From Phyllobacterium sp. 628 (lineage in GTDB: Bacteria > Pseudomonadota > Alphaproteobacteria > Rhizobiales > Rhizobiaceae), in assembly GCF_014189505.1 (NCBI RefSeq), contig NZ_CP050302.1, forward strand, positions 248,001 to 312,000: DNA of 64,000 nt. The letters are read 5' to 3'. Each line of letters begins with the position of its first letter. Position 1 is the first letter of the stretch. A program made the position numbers and the translations under genes. Below are positions 16,297 through 24,803 of this stretch, in pieces. Below the pieces are notes generated by a model. The model did not search any database. It was not told where the DNA came from and saw only the letters and a program-made list of their open reading frames with translations.

Positions 16297-17628
16297 TTAT
16301 GCCGCTCCACTTTGGCTATCCGGAACATCATCGAGCGCACGGATCGTAAGTCTCGCAATAAGACCGTGTGGCTTGCGGTCAAGAAGACTGAGGCCTCCGC
16401 GGTGATGCTTTGCAACACCGTTCGCTATGGGCAGGCCAAGCCCAAAGCCGCCCCTTGTCATTGCGGGACGAGCTGAATCGGCCTTAAAGAAAGTTTCCAG
16501 TGCCCTCTTCTTCAAGTCGTCCGATAGTCCCGGCCCATCGTCACAAACATCAATGAGCACTTCGTTTGCCGTATCTCCTTGGTACAGGATAACATCAACG
16601 TGCTTGCCGTAACGTGACGCATTGTCAAGAAGATTGGTTATTGCACGGGAAAGAAGACGAGGTTTGCACGTAAGCGGCAATCGGGGCGGACCGCTGAATG
16701 ATACTGAAAGCCCTGTATCGGAAAAGTCCGTTACCAGTGTCTGAAGCAGACTTGTAAGGTCGGCCTTGCTCGTAACATCAGCGGTTGGACTCATATTCGT
16801 CAAGTATACCATCGCATCGCCAATCATATTGGAGAGCATGTCGATATCACGCAACATCCTGCGTTGAAGTTCGGGGTCTGTGCAGCACTCCGCCTTCATT
16901 CGCAAACGCGTAAGCGGCGTCCTGAGATCGTGGCCAAGCGCTCGCAGCATGTTGGCGCGGGTGTTTACCATGCCGCGTATTCTTACCCTCATGGCATTGA
17001 GTGAGTCACTCAGGCTTTGAATCTCATCAACGTTTCCGGAGGAAAAGGCTTCCATATCGGTGTCCTGAAGACTGACACGCTGCGCCATCTCGGTAAACCG
17101 AGTGAGTGGACGCGTTATCCTGTGACTGATGTAGAGGGACAGAGCAAGCACAGGAAATGCCAAGGCCAGAAACTGTAAGAGATCAAGCAGAAAGTCGTGG
17201 CTCAAAGGAGGAATGTTTTGAGGAACCCTGGGGCTGAAAGTCAGCACACGGTTCTCGTTTACCTGAAGCGCCAAAATCCTGGTGTCGTCCGTCAACTCGG
17301 TCAATGCACTGACAAGATTTGTGCGGACGGATATCACGCGTTCTGTTGTGCTGGCCACGGAATTGAGGTTGGCCAGCTTTACGGAAAGTCCGGCTTGAGA
17401 TGCCGCAGCAAGTATGATCGCCTGATCCGAGTCGGTCGAGGCACTCCTAATCTGGTCCACAACCATGAGCAGCCGGCCTGCAGTGAAGTTAGCCCATTCC
17501 CTCTGAGTGTGCCTGACGTCGATGAATGACTGCATGAAGGCAAGAAAAGCTGCAAGAACGATAATAGGCAGGGATGAAAGCAGAAAAATCTGCTTCGTCA
17601 TCGATGACGAAATGAAGGCTCTCACCAC
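16297..17628 (-). CDS. Sensor histidine kinase (EnvZ-like layout)
   Basis: 443 residues starting at GTG 17628, which overlaps the regulator stop by one base (TAGTG). Membrane spans at about 12-32 and 147-168 frame a periplasmic domain of about 115 residues. After a HAMP linker come MLRALGHDLRTPLTRLRMK with phosphoacceptor H233, N box NLLDNASRYGK, G1 DDGPGLS, and G2 GGFGLGLPIA. All motifs are intact. It is the cognate kinase of the OmpR-type regulator upstream in the same operon. The periplasmic sensor gives no hint of its signal. Confidence 0.9.
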   Translation of the reverse strand: MVRAFISSSMTKQIFLLSSLPIIVLAAFLAFMQSFIDVRHTQREWANFTAGRLLMVVDQIRSASTDSDQAIILAAASQAGLSVKLANLNSVASTTERVISVRTNLVSALTELTDDTRILALQVNENRVLTFSPRVPQNIPPLSHDFLLDLLQFLALAFPVLALSLYISHRITRPLTRFTEMAQRVSLQDTDMEAFSSGNVDEIQSLSDSLNAMRVRIRGMVNTRANMLRALGHDLRTPLTRLRMKAECCTDPELQRRMLRDIDMLSNMIGDAMVYLTNMSPTADVTSKADLTSLLQTLVTDFSDTGLSVSFSGPPRLPLTCKPRLLSRAITNLLDNASRYGKHVDVILYQGDTANEVLIDVCDDGPGLSDDLKKRALETFFKADSARPAMTRGGFGLGLPIANGVAKHHRGGLSLLDRKPHGLIARLTIRALDDVPDSQSGAA

Positions 17629-18404
17629 TATAGTTTCTCGACTTCCGGAGTGAATAGATAGCCACCAAGACGAACAGTCTTGATGAAAGTTGGCTCTCGT
17701 CCTGGTTCGATTTTTTGGCGGACGCGGCTGATGTGCACGTCAATGCTACGGTGTACCGGACCCGCCGTGCCCGCATGGGTAAGCGCAAGTATCTCCTTGC
17801 GTGTAAGAACTTTGCCGGGGTTGTTGCAAAAGACAATCAGTACATCCAACTCAGCAGTGGTCATGGAAACTTCAACACCCTCCGGATCGCGTAATTGCCG
17901 CTTGGCGAGATCGAGCCGCCAGCCAGCGAATGCCAGCGTCACTGTTTGGTCTGTAGCCTGAGTGCCGTAAGACGACCGACGCAACAGTCCCTTTACGCGG
18001 GCAAGCAGTTCTCTCGAACTGAAAGGCTTGGTTACATAGTCGTCGGCACCCAATTCAATCCCAAGGATGCGATCAATCTCCTCACCAAGAGCCGTCAGCA
18101 TCAAAATGGGAATTGTCATTGACGCACGTAGCCGTCTGCAGATGCTGAAGCCGTCTTCGCCGGGGAGCATTGCGTCCAGAATAATGAGATCAAAGCGTGT
18201 TTTGCCCAGCCGTTGATCCAGTTCCCGGCCCGAGATGACGGACGTGGCAGCAAAACCTGCACCCGTTAGCAAGGCGACAAGCATCTTGGCAATCTCCGGA
18301 TCGTCCTCAACTACGAGAACGTGCGCTAAGGAGACATTAGTCGATACCTGTTCTGACAAAAGTTTCTTCCAATTTTCATTGGCGTGTACGAGCGTATTAA
18401 TCAT
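17628..18404 (-). CDS. OmpR-family response regulator
   Basis: 258 residues. After an unusual N-terminal extension of about 25 residues the receiver domain reads VLVVEDDPEIAKMLV with phospho-acceptor D77 (LIILDAMLPGEDGF) and K126 (YVTKPF). The winged-helix domain has VSMTTAELDVLIVFCNNPGKVLTRKEIL and SIDVHISRVRQKIEPG. It pairs with the overlapping kinase gene. A TTTTTTAATGTTAAG motif about 90 bp upstream, also found before the DUF3313 gene, is a candidate binding site, which would make the lipoprotein/methyltransferase operon a target and the system autoregulated. Confidence 0.9.
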   Translation of the reverse strand: MINTLVHANENWKKLLSEQVSTNVSLAHVLVVEDDPEIAKMLVALLTGAGFAATSVISGRELDQRLGKTRFDLIILDAMLPGEDGFSICRRLRASMTIPILMLTALGEEIDRILGIELGADDYVTKPFSSRELLARVKGLLRRSSYGTQATDQTVTLAFAGWRLDLAKRQLRDPEGVEVSMTTAELDVLIVFCNNPGKVLTRKEILALTHAGTAGPVHRSIDVHISRVRQKIEPGREPTFIKTVRLGGYLFTPEVEKL

Positions 18405-18800
18405 AGCACATTCTCGGCCCCGCTCATTCGCCCCGTCTAATCGCGTCTGATGATTTGGACCTCTTATCTCTGACAGTAGAATAATTTGCGTTTTTTAATG
18501 TTAAGAAATGTTTCCAGACTTGGTTCGCCCATTAAAGGCCTAGAACAGCTCTATGGATTGTTTGCTACTCGAACTGGCGCATCCGCCTGACTGAAAGGCA
18601 CTTCTGATCGTCACTAAAGGGAACTTATGAGGATGACACCAAAACATGCAGCAATAACTCGTTTGTACAAATAGGGAAGTGAACAGAAAACGATCCCTCT
18701 GAATTGCCGACCGTCGCCTTACTAAGGTGTTCTTTCATCAAAGATATGAATCGCTCGAACCATATCGATTCAAATTAGTCATTGGACGACTGGCTCGGAA
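18405..18800. other. Intergenic region, no gene seen
   Basis: About 400 bp between the response regulator and the broken WGR gene. The only recognisable part is the motif at 18491-18505. No tRNA, convincing short frame or terminator was found. Confidence 0.5.
18491..18505 (-). promoter_or_regulatory. Candidate response-regulator site
   Basis: TTTTTTAATGTTAAG about 90 bp before the regulator start, near-identical to the motif at 16220-16234. The half site GTTAAG is typical of OmpR-type recognition. The match is direct observation; the role is inferred. Confidence 0.4.
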
Positions 18801-18987
18801 ATGACGATCCTTTGGATCGTGTCGGACAGGTCTACATCATTCCATGTCACGCGTTGTGATCCTGATCGCAACATGGCGCGGTTTTATAGTCTGACGATAC
18901 AGGAAACACTGTTTGGCGAGGTGTCGCTTATACGAAGTTGGGGGCGGATTGGGACTAAAGGACAACAGAAAGTCGATACATTTCCCG
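18801..18987 (+). pseudogene. WGR-domain protein, N-terminal fragment
   Basis: The frame reads HVTRCDPDRNMARFYSLTIQ, then ETLFGEVSLIRSWGRIGTKG and QQKVDTF before it meets the IS6 end at 18988. The WGR tripeptide with the preceding RFYxLxxQxTLFGxxSLxRxWGRIG pattern is the rhizobial WGR-domain protein. Such domains are found in PARP-like and DNA-damage proteins; small free-standing WGR proteins are common in this order. About half of the domain is lost. The true start may be further upstream. Confidence 0.7.
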
Positions 18988-19803
18988 GGCATCGTAACCT
19001 TAACTTGGCGGTAAATTTGTACGGCGACAATGCGGGATGACCAACGTTGCCACGTCGCTTTATCATCGCCACCGTTTTCCAGCCGAGATTATTGCCGAGG
19101 CGGTCTGGTTGTATTTCCGCTTTCCATTGAGCTTTCGCATGGTGGAGGACATGCTGGCTTACAAAGGGATCATCGTCTCCCACAAGACGGTGCGCGAATG
19201 GGCAGAAAAGTTCGGTCGGCAATATGCCACTTTGATCCGCCGTCGCACCCCGCGTCTTGGTGATAAGTGGCACCTCGATGAAGCCGTCATCACGATTAAA
19301 GGCGAGCGGCATTATTTATGGCGTGCCGTGGATCAGAATGGCTTCGTGCTTGAGGTTCTTGTCCAGAAGCGCCGGGATACCAGAGCTGCCAAACGTTTCA
19401 TCCGGAAACTCTTGACCGGCCAAGGTGCTGCACCACGCGTCATGGTCACCGATAAACTCCGATCATACGCAGCTGCCCATCGCATCATTGGCCTCACCGT
19501 CTGTGATCATCGCCGGCATAAGGGTTTAAACAACCGGGCCGAGAATTCCCATCAGCCGCTACGACGACGTGAACGGGTTATGAAGCGTTTTAAGTCAGCG
19601 CGCCATCTACAACGCTTCGCATCCATTCACGACCCGATTTACAACCTTCATCACTTTCCGCGCAATCAATTCAGCTCTGCCAACTACCGGGATCTACGCC
19701 AGGCTGCCGCCAGCGTATGGCGTGAAATCACATGCCCGCAAGCCGCCTGAAAAAGCGCATAAAGGTCGAACTCTGTCCGTGGCCAAGTTAAGGTTACGGT
19801 GCC
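18988..19803 (+). mobile_element. IS6-family insertion sequence, copy A (816 bp)
   Basis: Inverted ends begin GGCATCGTAACCTTAACTTG (left) and GGCACCGTAACCTTAACTTG (right, reverse complement). One transposase gene fills it. Outer 8-bp flanks do not match (ATTTCCCG and GAACGGTG), so this copy has lost its target duplication by an IS-mediated deletion or inversion; it joins a WGR gene fragment to a kinase fragment. It forms an inverted pair with copy B at 20096-20911. Confidence 0.92.
19037..19750 (+). CDS. IS6-family DDE transposase (copy A)
   Basis: 237 residues, the usual IS6/IS26 length. An N-terminal helix-turn-helix (FPAEIIAEAVWLYFRFPLSFRMVEDMLAYKGI) is followed by the DDE core: D in WHLDEAVITIKG, D in VMVTDKLRSYAAA, and E in NRAENSHQPLRRRER. 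IS6 transposases act replicatively and form cointegrates, so flanking genes are readily joined or deleted. The protein is identical to that of copy B. Confidence 0.92.
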   Translation: MTNVATSLYHRHRFPAEIIAEAVWLYFRFPLSFRMVEDMLAYKGIIVSHKTVREWAEKFGRQYATLIRRRTPRLGDKWHLDEAVITIKGERHYLWRAVDQNGFVLEVLVQKRRDTRAAKRFIRKLLTGQGAAPRVMVTDKLRSYAAAHRIIGLTVCDHRRHKGLNNRAENSHQPLRRRERVMKRFKSARHLQRFASIHDPIYNLHHFPRNQFSSANYRDLRQAAASVWREITCPQAA

Positions 19804-20087
19804 GAACGGTGAACTGCAGGTTTTGGCAATTGAGAGCCTTTTGCGCGATGCTTTGCGCAACCTGATTGAAAATGCTGTGAAACACACGACTGACGGTGTT
19901 TGCATAACTGTCAGTATCCGTTCGAACGGCGTTGTGACCGTGACCGATGACGAGCGAATCCGACAACGAAAAGCAGTGGAACCAGCTACTCAAAGCAATA
20001 CCAAAGGCATTGGCCTGGAAATAGTCAAACGCATTGCCGAATTGCATGGGGCTCATTTCCAATTGGTCCGCTCAGAGCACGGAACGC

Positions 20088-20095
20088 GGGCAAAG
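20088..20095 (+). repeat. 8-bp target duplication of IS6 copy B
   Basis: GGGCAAAG here and again at 20912-20919, immediately outside both ends of copy B. The 8-bp size is the IS6-family rule. Confidence 0.9.
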
Positions 20096-20911
20096 GGCAC
20101 CGTAACCTTAACTTGGCCACGGACAGAGTTCGACCTTTATGCGCTTTTTCAGGCGGCTTGCGGGCATGTGATTTCACGCCATACGCTGGCGGCAGCCTGG
20201 CGTAGATCCCGGTAGTTGGCAGAGCTGAATTGATTGCGCGGAAAGTGATGAAGGTTGTAAATCGGGTCGTGAATGGATGCGAAGCGTTGTAGATGGCGCG
20301 CTGACTTAAAACGCTTCATAACCCGTTCACGTCGTCGTAGCGGCTGATGGGAATTCTCGGCCCGGTTGTTTAAACCCTTATGCCGGCGATGATCACAGAC
20401 GGTGAGGCCAATGATGCGATGGGCAGCTGCGTATGATCGGAGTTTATCGGTGACCATGACGCGTGGTGCAGCACCTTGGCCGGTCAAGAGTTTCCGGATG
20501 AAACGTTTGGCAGCTCTGGTATCCCGGCGCTTCTGGACAAGAACCTCAAGCACGAAGCCATTCTGATCCACGGCACGCCATAAATAATGCCGCTCGCCTT
20601 TAATCGTGATGACGGCTTCATCGAGGTGCCACTTATCACCAAGACGCGGGGTGCGACGGCGGATCAAAGTGGCATATTGCCGACCGAACTTTTCTGCCCA
20701 TTCGCGCACCGTCTTGTGGGAGACGATGATCCCTTTGTAAGCCAGCATGTCCTCCACCATGCGAAAGCTCAATGGAAAGCGGAAATACAACCAGACCGCC
20801 TCGGCAATAATCTCGGCTGGAAAACGGTGGCGATGATAAAGCGACGTGGCAACGTTGGTCATCCCGCATTGTCGCCGTACAAATTTACCGCCAAGTTAAG
20901 GTTACGATGCC
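20096..20911 (-). mobile_element. IS6-family insertion sequence, copy B (816 bp, inverted)
   Basis: Same length and termini as copy A but in the opposite orientation, so the two transposases converge with about 290 bp between their 3' ends. It retains a perfect 8-bp target duplication (GGGCAAAG), showing a simple insertion into the kinase fragment. With copy A it forms a pseudo-compound structure and an inverted repeat of 816 bp that could drive inversion of the middle segment. Confidence 0.93.
20149..20862 (-). CDS. IS6-family DDE transposase (copy B)
   Basis: 237 residues identical to the copy A product, with the same helix-turn-helix and D, D, E residues. Complete identity of the two proteins suggests a recent duplication. 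Expression is probably from the outer end at 20911. Confidence 0.92.
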   Translation of the reverse strand: MTNVATSLYHRHRFPAEIIAEAVWLYFRFPLSFRMVEDMLAYKGIIVSHKTVREWAEKFGRQYATLIRRRTPRLGDKWHLDEAVITIKGERHYLWRAVDQNGFVLEVLVQKRRDTRAAKRFIRKLLTGQGAAPRVMVTDKLRSYAAAHRIIGLTVCDHRRHKGLNNRAENSHQPLRRRERVMKRFKSARHLQRFASIHDPIYNLHHFPRNQFSSANYRDLRQAAASVWREITCPQAA

Positions 20912-21139
20912 GGGCAAAGTTCACCTTCCAGTCAATCTAACGTCTCCGCTTGCCTCGCACATCAATTCATATTCTTGCTATTCGACAAACCCGGCATCGA
21001 TTTTGTGCAAATCACATTCTGAAGAATGATCTTATCTCGGATAATGAAAGCTATAAAATCTATATTGATCAACAATAATTCTTGTGGCTCAATGAGCATA
21101 CGATATCTGGTATGGCATATTGTACTCCAAGAGAACTTC

Positions 21140-21265
21140 ATGCGGAAAGAACGTTTTGATCAGAAAATAGAATATGAACCATACCTCACACCAGTATGGC
21201 CATTCGTTTTTATCTTTGTATTACTTGCTCCGATCATATTATACGCTGGCCGGGTGTTTAAATAG
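21140..21265 (+). CDS. Possible 41-residue membrane peptide
   Basis: Reads MRKERFDQKIEYEPYLTPVW then PFVFIFVLLAPIILYAGRVFK: a charged N-terminus and one membrane span with a basic end. GAGA lies 6-8 bases before ATG 21140. The larger open frame from 21026 is probably not translated. No family recognised. The surrounding sequence is AT-rich compared with its neighbours, which fits recently acquired or decaying DNA after the IS6 pair. Confidence 0.35.
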   Translation: MRKERFDQKIEYEPYLTPVWPFVFIFVLLAPIILYAGRVFK

Positions 21266-21381
21266 GCATCCAGCGATATGCACATTTTCTCTTAATCTAT
21301 GAGCAGCACATCATCAGCTCCCGGTGTAATTTGCACGAGACCCAGATTGGGCGAGTTGAACTCGGAGCAGAACCTTCAGAG

Positions 21382-22926
21382 CTAACGATGGGATTGGGTA
21401 GTCACGCGGACAGCAAAGATTATAATCAGCAAAGGCACTAGTGTGATGAGTGCAATCATCGCCCAGGCGTCATTGATTGCAACAGTCATTGCTGCTTTCG
21501 CCACTGCACTTAGAATACCCTCGCCCGCCGCATTAAGTGGATGTTGCATGCTAGCAAGCGACCCGCTGGATGCACCCACAAATTCTTCCGTTTTTGCATC
21601 CTTCGCCAAGAGGCCATTTGCGATTTCTACCCCATGGGTCGTCGATCCTGTGTAGATAACCGTGTCAATTAACGCCAATCCGATTGCTCCGCCAAGATTA
21701 CGCATAAGATTGAACAGGCCACTCGCGTCAGGAATACGCAGAGCTTCCAGGTTTCCCAACGCAAGCCGCGTGGGTGGAAGCAGGCAAAACATGATTGCCA
21801 ATCCGCGTATAACTTGTGGCCAGAACATTTCCGCTGCATCGGTTTGAGGCGTTTGAAACGCGCTGAACCCAAGGCCGACAGCAAACAGCATGAATCCAAA
21901 AGTTGACAATATGCGGGCTTCAACACGTTGTTCCAGTATGACCGCAACAGGTGCGATTACCAGTTGCACAACGCCCGTTACGAGCATCATTTTTCCGATG
22001 TCCAATGCATTGTGTCCCCTGACAAACGCCAGAAACACGGGCATCAAATAAACCGATCCGAACAGCCCAAATCCCAATACAAAGCTCAACATGCAGCCGA
22101 TGGCAAAGTTGCGATCCCTGAAGTTTTTAAGATCAACGAGAGGTACGGCTGAGCACCAAGTTCTGCGGCAAAATCCACCCAGACTAATTATACTGAAGAC
22201 AATAAGTCCAATGACCACCGCACTTGTCCATCCACGGTGGGGAGCTTCTTTCAGAGCAAGCTCCAAGGCGGCTAATCCCAGAGCCATCATGGCAAGCGAG
22301 GCAAAATCCAATGATCTGATCTGGCCGAGTTGCATTGGCTCGCGCACCAGCAATATGTAGCCAAGTATTGCAGCCACCAGCCCGGGCGCAAGATTGATCA
22401 GAAAGAGCCAATGCCAGGAATATGTATCGGTTATCCACCCGCCTATGATTGGTCCGACTGTTGGGGCCATGACGGCGACCACTCCCGCTATGGTTGTGGC
22501 AATCCCCTGTCGACGTTCAGGAAAGAGCAGAAATACCGCGGAGAACACCAATGGGATCAGCGTGCCGCCGGAGAAACCTTGGAGAACGCGCCAGCACAGT
22601 AATGTAGCAAAACTGTCGCTTTGCGCACAGCCGAGAGACGCTGCCGTAAAGCAAAGTGTGCCCAGAACGAACAGCAACCGCATGCTGAGCAAACGAGTAA
22701 GAAACCCGGTCAATGGTATCGCCACCACTTCGGCAATCAAATAAGCTGTCTGTATCCAGCTCATTTGGTCCGGATCAATTTTCAACGCTGCTTGAATGGT
22801 TGGCAGGGATGTCGCCACGATCTGCACGTCGAGGATAGCCATGAACATGCCGATACACATGGCAAAGAAGCCCAACCAGGTCGCAAGGCCAGGCAAGGTA
22901 GCATCTGCACCATCTGTGCCCGTCAT
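21382..22926 (-). CDS. DHA2-type (EmrB/QacA) MFS exporter
   Basis: 514 residues with 14 predicted spans. Marks include MFMAILDVQIVATSLPTIQA in helix 1 (motif D1, LDxTIVNVALP type), the loop 2-3 motif A region TGFLTRLLSMRLLFVLGTL, and motif C GVVAVMAPTVGPIIGGWITD in helix 5. Family members expel drugs or lipophilic products by proton antiport. Its ATG overlaps the stop of the upstream methyltransferase by 4 bases (ATGA), so it is the last gene of a three-gene operon and most likely exports the polyketide product made by the first two. Confidence 0.9.
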   Translation of the reverse strand: MTGTDGADATLPGLATWLGFFAMCIGMFMAILDVQIVATSLPTIQAALKIDPDQMSWIQTAYLIAEVVAIPLTGFLTRLLSMRLLFVLGTLCFTAASLGCAQSDSFATLLCWRVLQGFSGGTLIPLVFSAVFLLFPERRQGIATTIAGVVAVMAPTVGPIIGGWITDTYSWHWLFLINLAPGLVAAILGYILLVREPMQLGQIRSLDFASLAMMALGLAALELALKEAPHRGWTSAVVIGLIVFSIISLGGFCRRTWCSAVPLVDLKNFRDRNFAIGCMLSFVLGFGLFGSVYLMPVFLAFVRGHNALDIGKMMLVTGVVQLVIAPVAVILEQRVEARILSTFGFMLFAVGLGFSAFQTPQTDAAEMFWPQVIRGLAIMFCLLPPTRLALGNLEALRIPDASGLFNLMRNLGGAIGLALIDTVIYTGSTTHGVEIANGLLAKDAKTEEFVGASSGSLASMQHPLNAAGEGILSAVAKAAMTVAINDAWAMIALITLVPLLIIIFAVRVTTQSHR

Positions 22927-23414
22927 CGCAACTCCGACAGCGCAGAATTCTCCTCACGAATTCGAATCGTCAAGACCAAGGCATTAAGGATGGAGAATAT
23001 TACAGAATACCACACAAGCCCAAAGCACAATGGAAAGACCGCAATCTCGCCAATGACGACCACATAATTTGGATGAGAGACAAACCGGTAAGGTCCGTTT
23101 TTCACCAAAGGTATTCCTGGCACTACGATAATACGCGTTGTCCAGCGCTTTCCGAGCGTCGCAAGAACCCATACCCGCAGTAACTGAAGCAGCGCAAATA
23201 TGGCAAGCCAAACAGGAACTATCGGCTTATCCCACGCAACGTACCAAAGCCCTGCAAGCCAGGCCGTGTGCAACACAACGATCAGGATGTAGTGCCGCGG
23301 CGCTACTTCGTAAGCACCTTGTTGCAAAAGAGCCTTGGTATTTTTCTTTGCAATGTATAGCTCCCCCAACCGCTCAAGTGTCACAAACGCCAGGAGTGCC
23401 AGAGACGCAATCAT
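22923..23414 (-). CDS. Isoprenylcysteine-methyltransferase-like O-methyltransferase
   Basis: 163 residues, about four spans, with the ICMT signature GPYRFVSHPNYVVVIGEIAVFPLCFG and a polar end IREENSAL. Bacterial proteins of this family next to type III polyketide synthases (BpsB in Bacillus, SrsB in Streptomyces) O-methylate alkylpyrones or alkylresorcinols. ATGA overlaps join it to the synthase upstream and the exporter downstream, so tight co-translation is expected. By that precedent its substrate is the synthase product. Confidence 0.88.
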   Translation of the reverse strand: MIASLALLAFVTLERLGELYIAKKNTKALLQQGAYEVAPRHYILIVVLHTAWLAGLWYVAWDKPIVPVWLAIFALLQLLRVWVLATLGKRWTTRIIVVPGIPLVKNGPYRFVSHPNYVVVIGEIAVFPLCFGLVWYSVIFSILNALVLTIRIREENSALSELR

Positions 23415-24469
23415 GCAGCAGACTTTAGCGACACGCAGCTGACGCTGAAACCGGGGCCCATCGCGGTAAGAAGAGTTCGAGATGGAAGGCCAGCCTTGAT
23501 AACCCTATCAAGGACAAAAAGCGCGGTAGGAGCGGACATGTTGCCGTATTCAGACAGCACATCGCGTTCGTGATTTAGACTGCCTTGATCCAGCGAAAGA
23601 GCACTTTCCAGTGCAGCCACAACCTTGGTTCCACCCGGATGGCAGGCAAATCTGTCTATGTCAGCAAGTGCAAGGCCGGACCGGTCCAATATCCCGCTTA
23701 TTGCAGGTGCAATTCGCTCTTCCGCAAATGGCGGTATGGCTCTGTCAAAAATGACGCCGAAGCCTTCCCTATCAACACTCCAGCCCATGATATCAAGAGT
23801 ATCCGGCCAGATATGCTGACCAGACATTTCCACGGCTGCCATGCCTTCCTCCGCTACTTTGAGGATACAGGCTGAGGCACCGTCCCCAAACAAAGCTGTT
23901 GCCACAATATTTGCCTTTGTCAGCTGGTCCAGCCGAAATGCCAGTGTGCAGAGTTCAACCGCTACCAGCAGAACAACAGTCCCGGGACGTGATGCTGCCA
24001 GGCGCGATGCAATGGAAAATCCGGAAACGCCACCGGCACAACCCAAACCGAAGACAGGTACACGTTCAATACTGTCCCGAAACCCCATCTTCTGCGACAC
24101 ACGGGCCTCAATGCTAGGTGTGGCAATACCCGTCGATGAAACGGTGACGACAGTGTCTACGTCTTCAGCCCGAATGCCCGCACGTTCCAAAGCATCCCTT
24201 GCAGCGGAAACAAACAGATCGCAAGCGCCTTCGATGTAGGCAGTATTCCTTTCAGGCCATCCCAAGGGCTCCAGATACCATTCGAGTGGGCGAATTGCGT
24301 AACGGGTACGAATGCCCGAACTTTCGAACACCTTCGCCAGACGATCAAAGTCTTTATATCGTGATGAAAATGCATGATGTGCCGTGGCGGCGGCGTCCCG
24401 TTGAGTAATTCTATGCGCGGGAACGGCGGTTCCAATTGAAATCAATTTGACCGGCTGGGACATCGACAC
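23411..24469 (-). CDS. Type III polyketide synthase (chalcone-synthase family)
   Basis: 352 residues. The thiolase-fold triad is complete: C144 in VFGLGCAGG, H277 in FACHPGGTKV, and N310 in SEYGNMSAP. Other family marks are GDGASACIL and LLTAMGPGFSVSC at the C-terminus. The bacterial subgroup with an ICMT-like partner makes alkylpyrones or resorcinols from long-chain acyl starters and malonyl-CoA. GGAG-type ribosome binding site before ATG 24469. It heads an operon of synthase, methyltransferase and exporter. The product itself cannot be read from the sequence. Confidence 0.92.
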   Translation of the reverse strand: MSMSQPVKLISIGTAVPAHRITQRDAAATAHHAFSSRYKDFDRLAKVFESSGIRTRYAIRPLEWYLEPLGWPERNTAYIEGACDLFVSAARDALERAGIRAEDVDTVVTVSSTGIATPSIEARVSQKMGFRDSIERVPVFGLGCAGGVSGFSIASRLAASRPGTVVLLVAVELCTLAFRLDQLTKANIVATALFGDGASACILKVAEEGMAAVEMSGQHIWPDTLDIMGWSVDREGFGVIFDRAIPPFAEERIAPAISGILDRSGLALADIDRFACHPGGTKVVAALESALSLDQGSLNHERDVLSEYGNMSAPTALFVLDRVIKAGLPSRTLLTAMGPGFSVSCVSLKSAA

Positions 24470-24803
24470 TCCTTAATAGCTTTCGCTTCGGACTGTCGGT
24501 TCTTCACAAATCCCGCGAATATTCAGTCACTGCCAAGAGTAACGATACCTTTGAGTATAAAGTTCCGCAAACGGCCTAAGACCAGCATCCGACAGAGCGA
24601 GAGATCAATTGACGAGATACTGTTGAGTTGCGCCAACGATTGACCCACTTTCCATTTGCCATTGAAAAACTCGATGCCGCAGTTCTATGCCTTTCACCTG
24701 CCATGACGGTCATGAGAGCGTATGATTTGCAACAGATCTTGTCATTGCCCAAGGGTCTGCCCGGTTTTGCGGCTCCTGCCCCGTTCAACCCAGCGCCGTG
24801 CCT
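24470..24803. other. Intergenic region, no supported gene
   Basis: 333 bp hold the promoter of the polyketide operon and the 3' flank of the acetyltransferase gene. Short open frames on both strands lack ribosome binding sites and family resemblance. Confidence 0.5.

Larger units (their letters stand above)
19804..20940 (+). pseudogene. Histidine-kinase ATPase-domain fragment, interrupted by IS6 copy B
   Basis: The fragment (19804-20095) reads LRDALRNLIENAVKHTTDGV (N box), VTVTDDERIR in place of an intact G1 box, and NTKGIGLEIVKRIAELHGAH (G2). IS6 copy B interrupts it after EHGTRAK; removing that copy and one 8-bp duplication gives the natural C-terminus EHGTRAKFTFQSI and a stop at 20938-20940. 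The 5' part of the gene is cut off by copy A. The spacing between the G1 region and G2 is too short to hold an F box, so the domain was probably already damaged. Confidence 0.8.

Noticed and set aside
20096..20911. IS6 pair considered as a resistance-type composite transposon
   Set aside because: The 292 bp between the copies hold only a damaged kinase fragment and no cargo gene.
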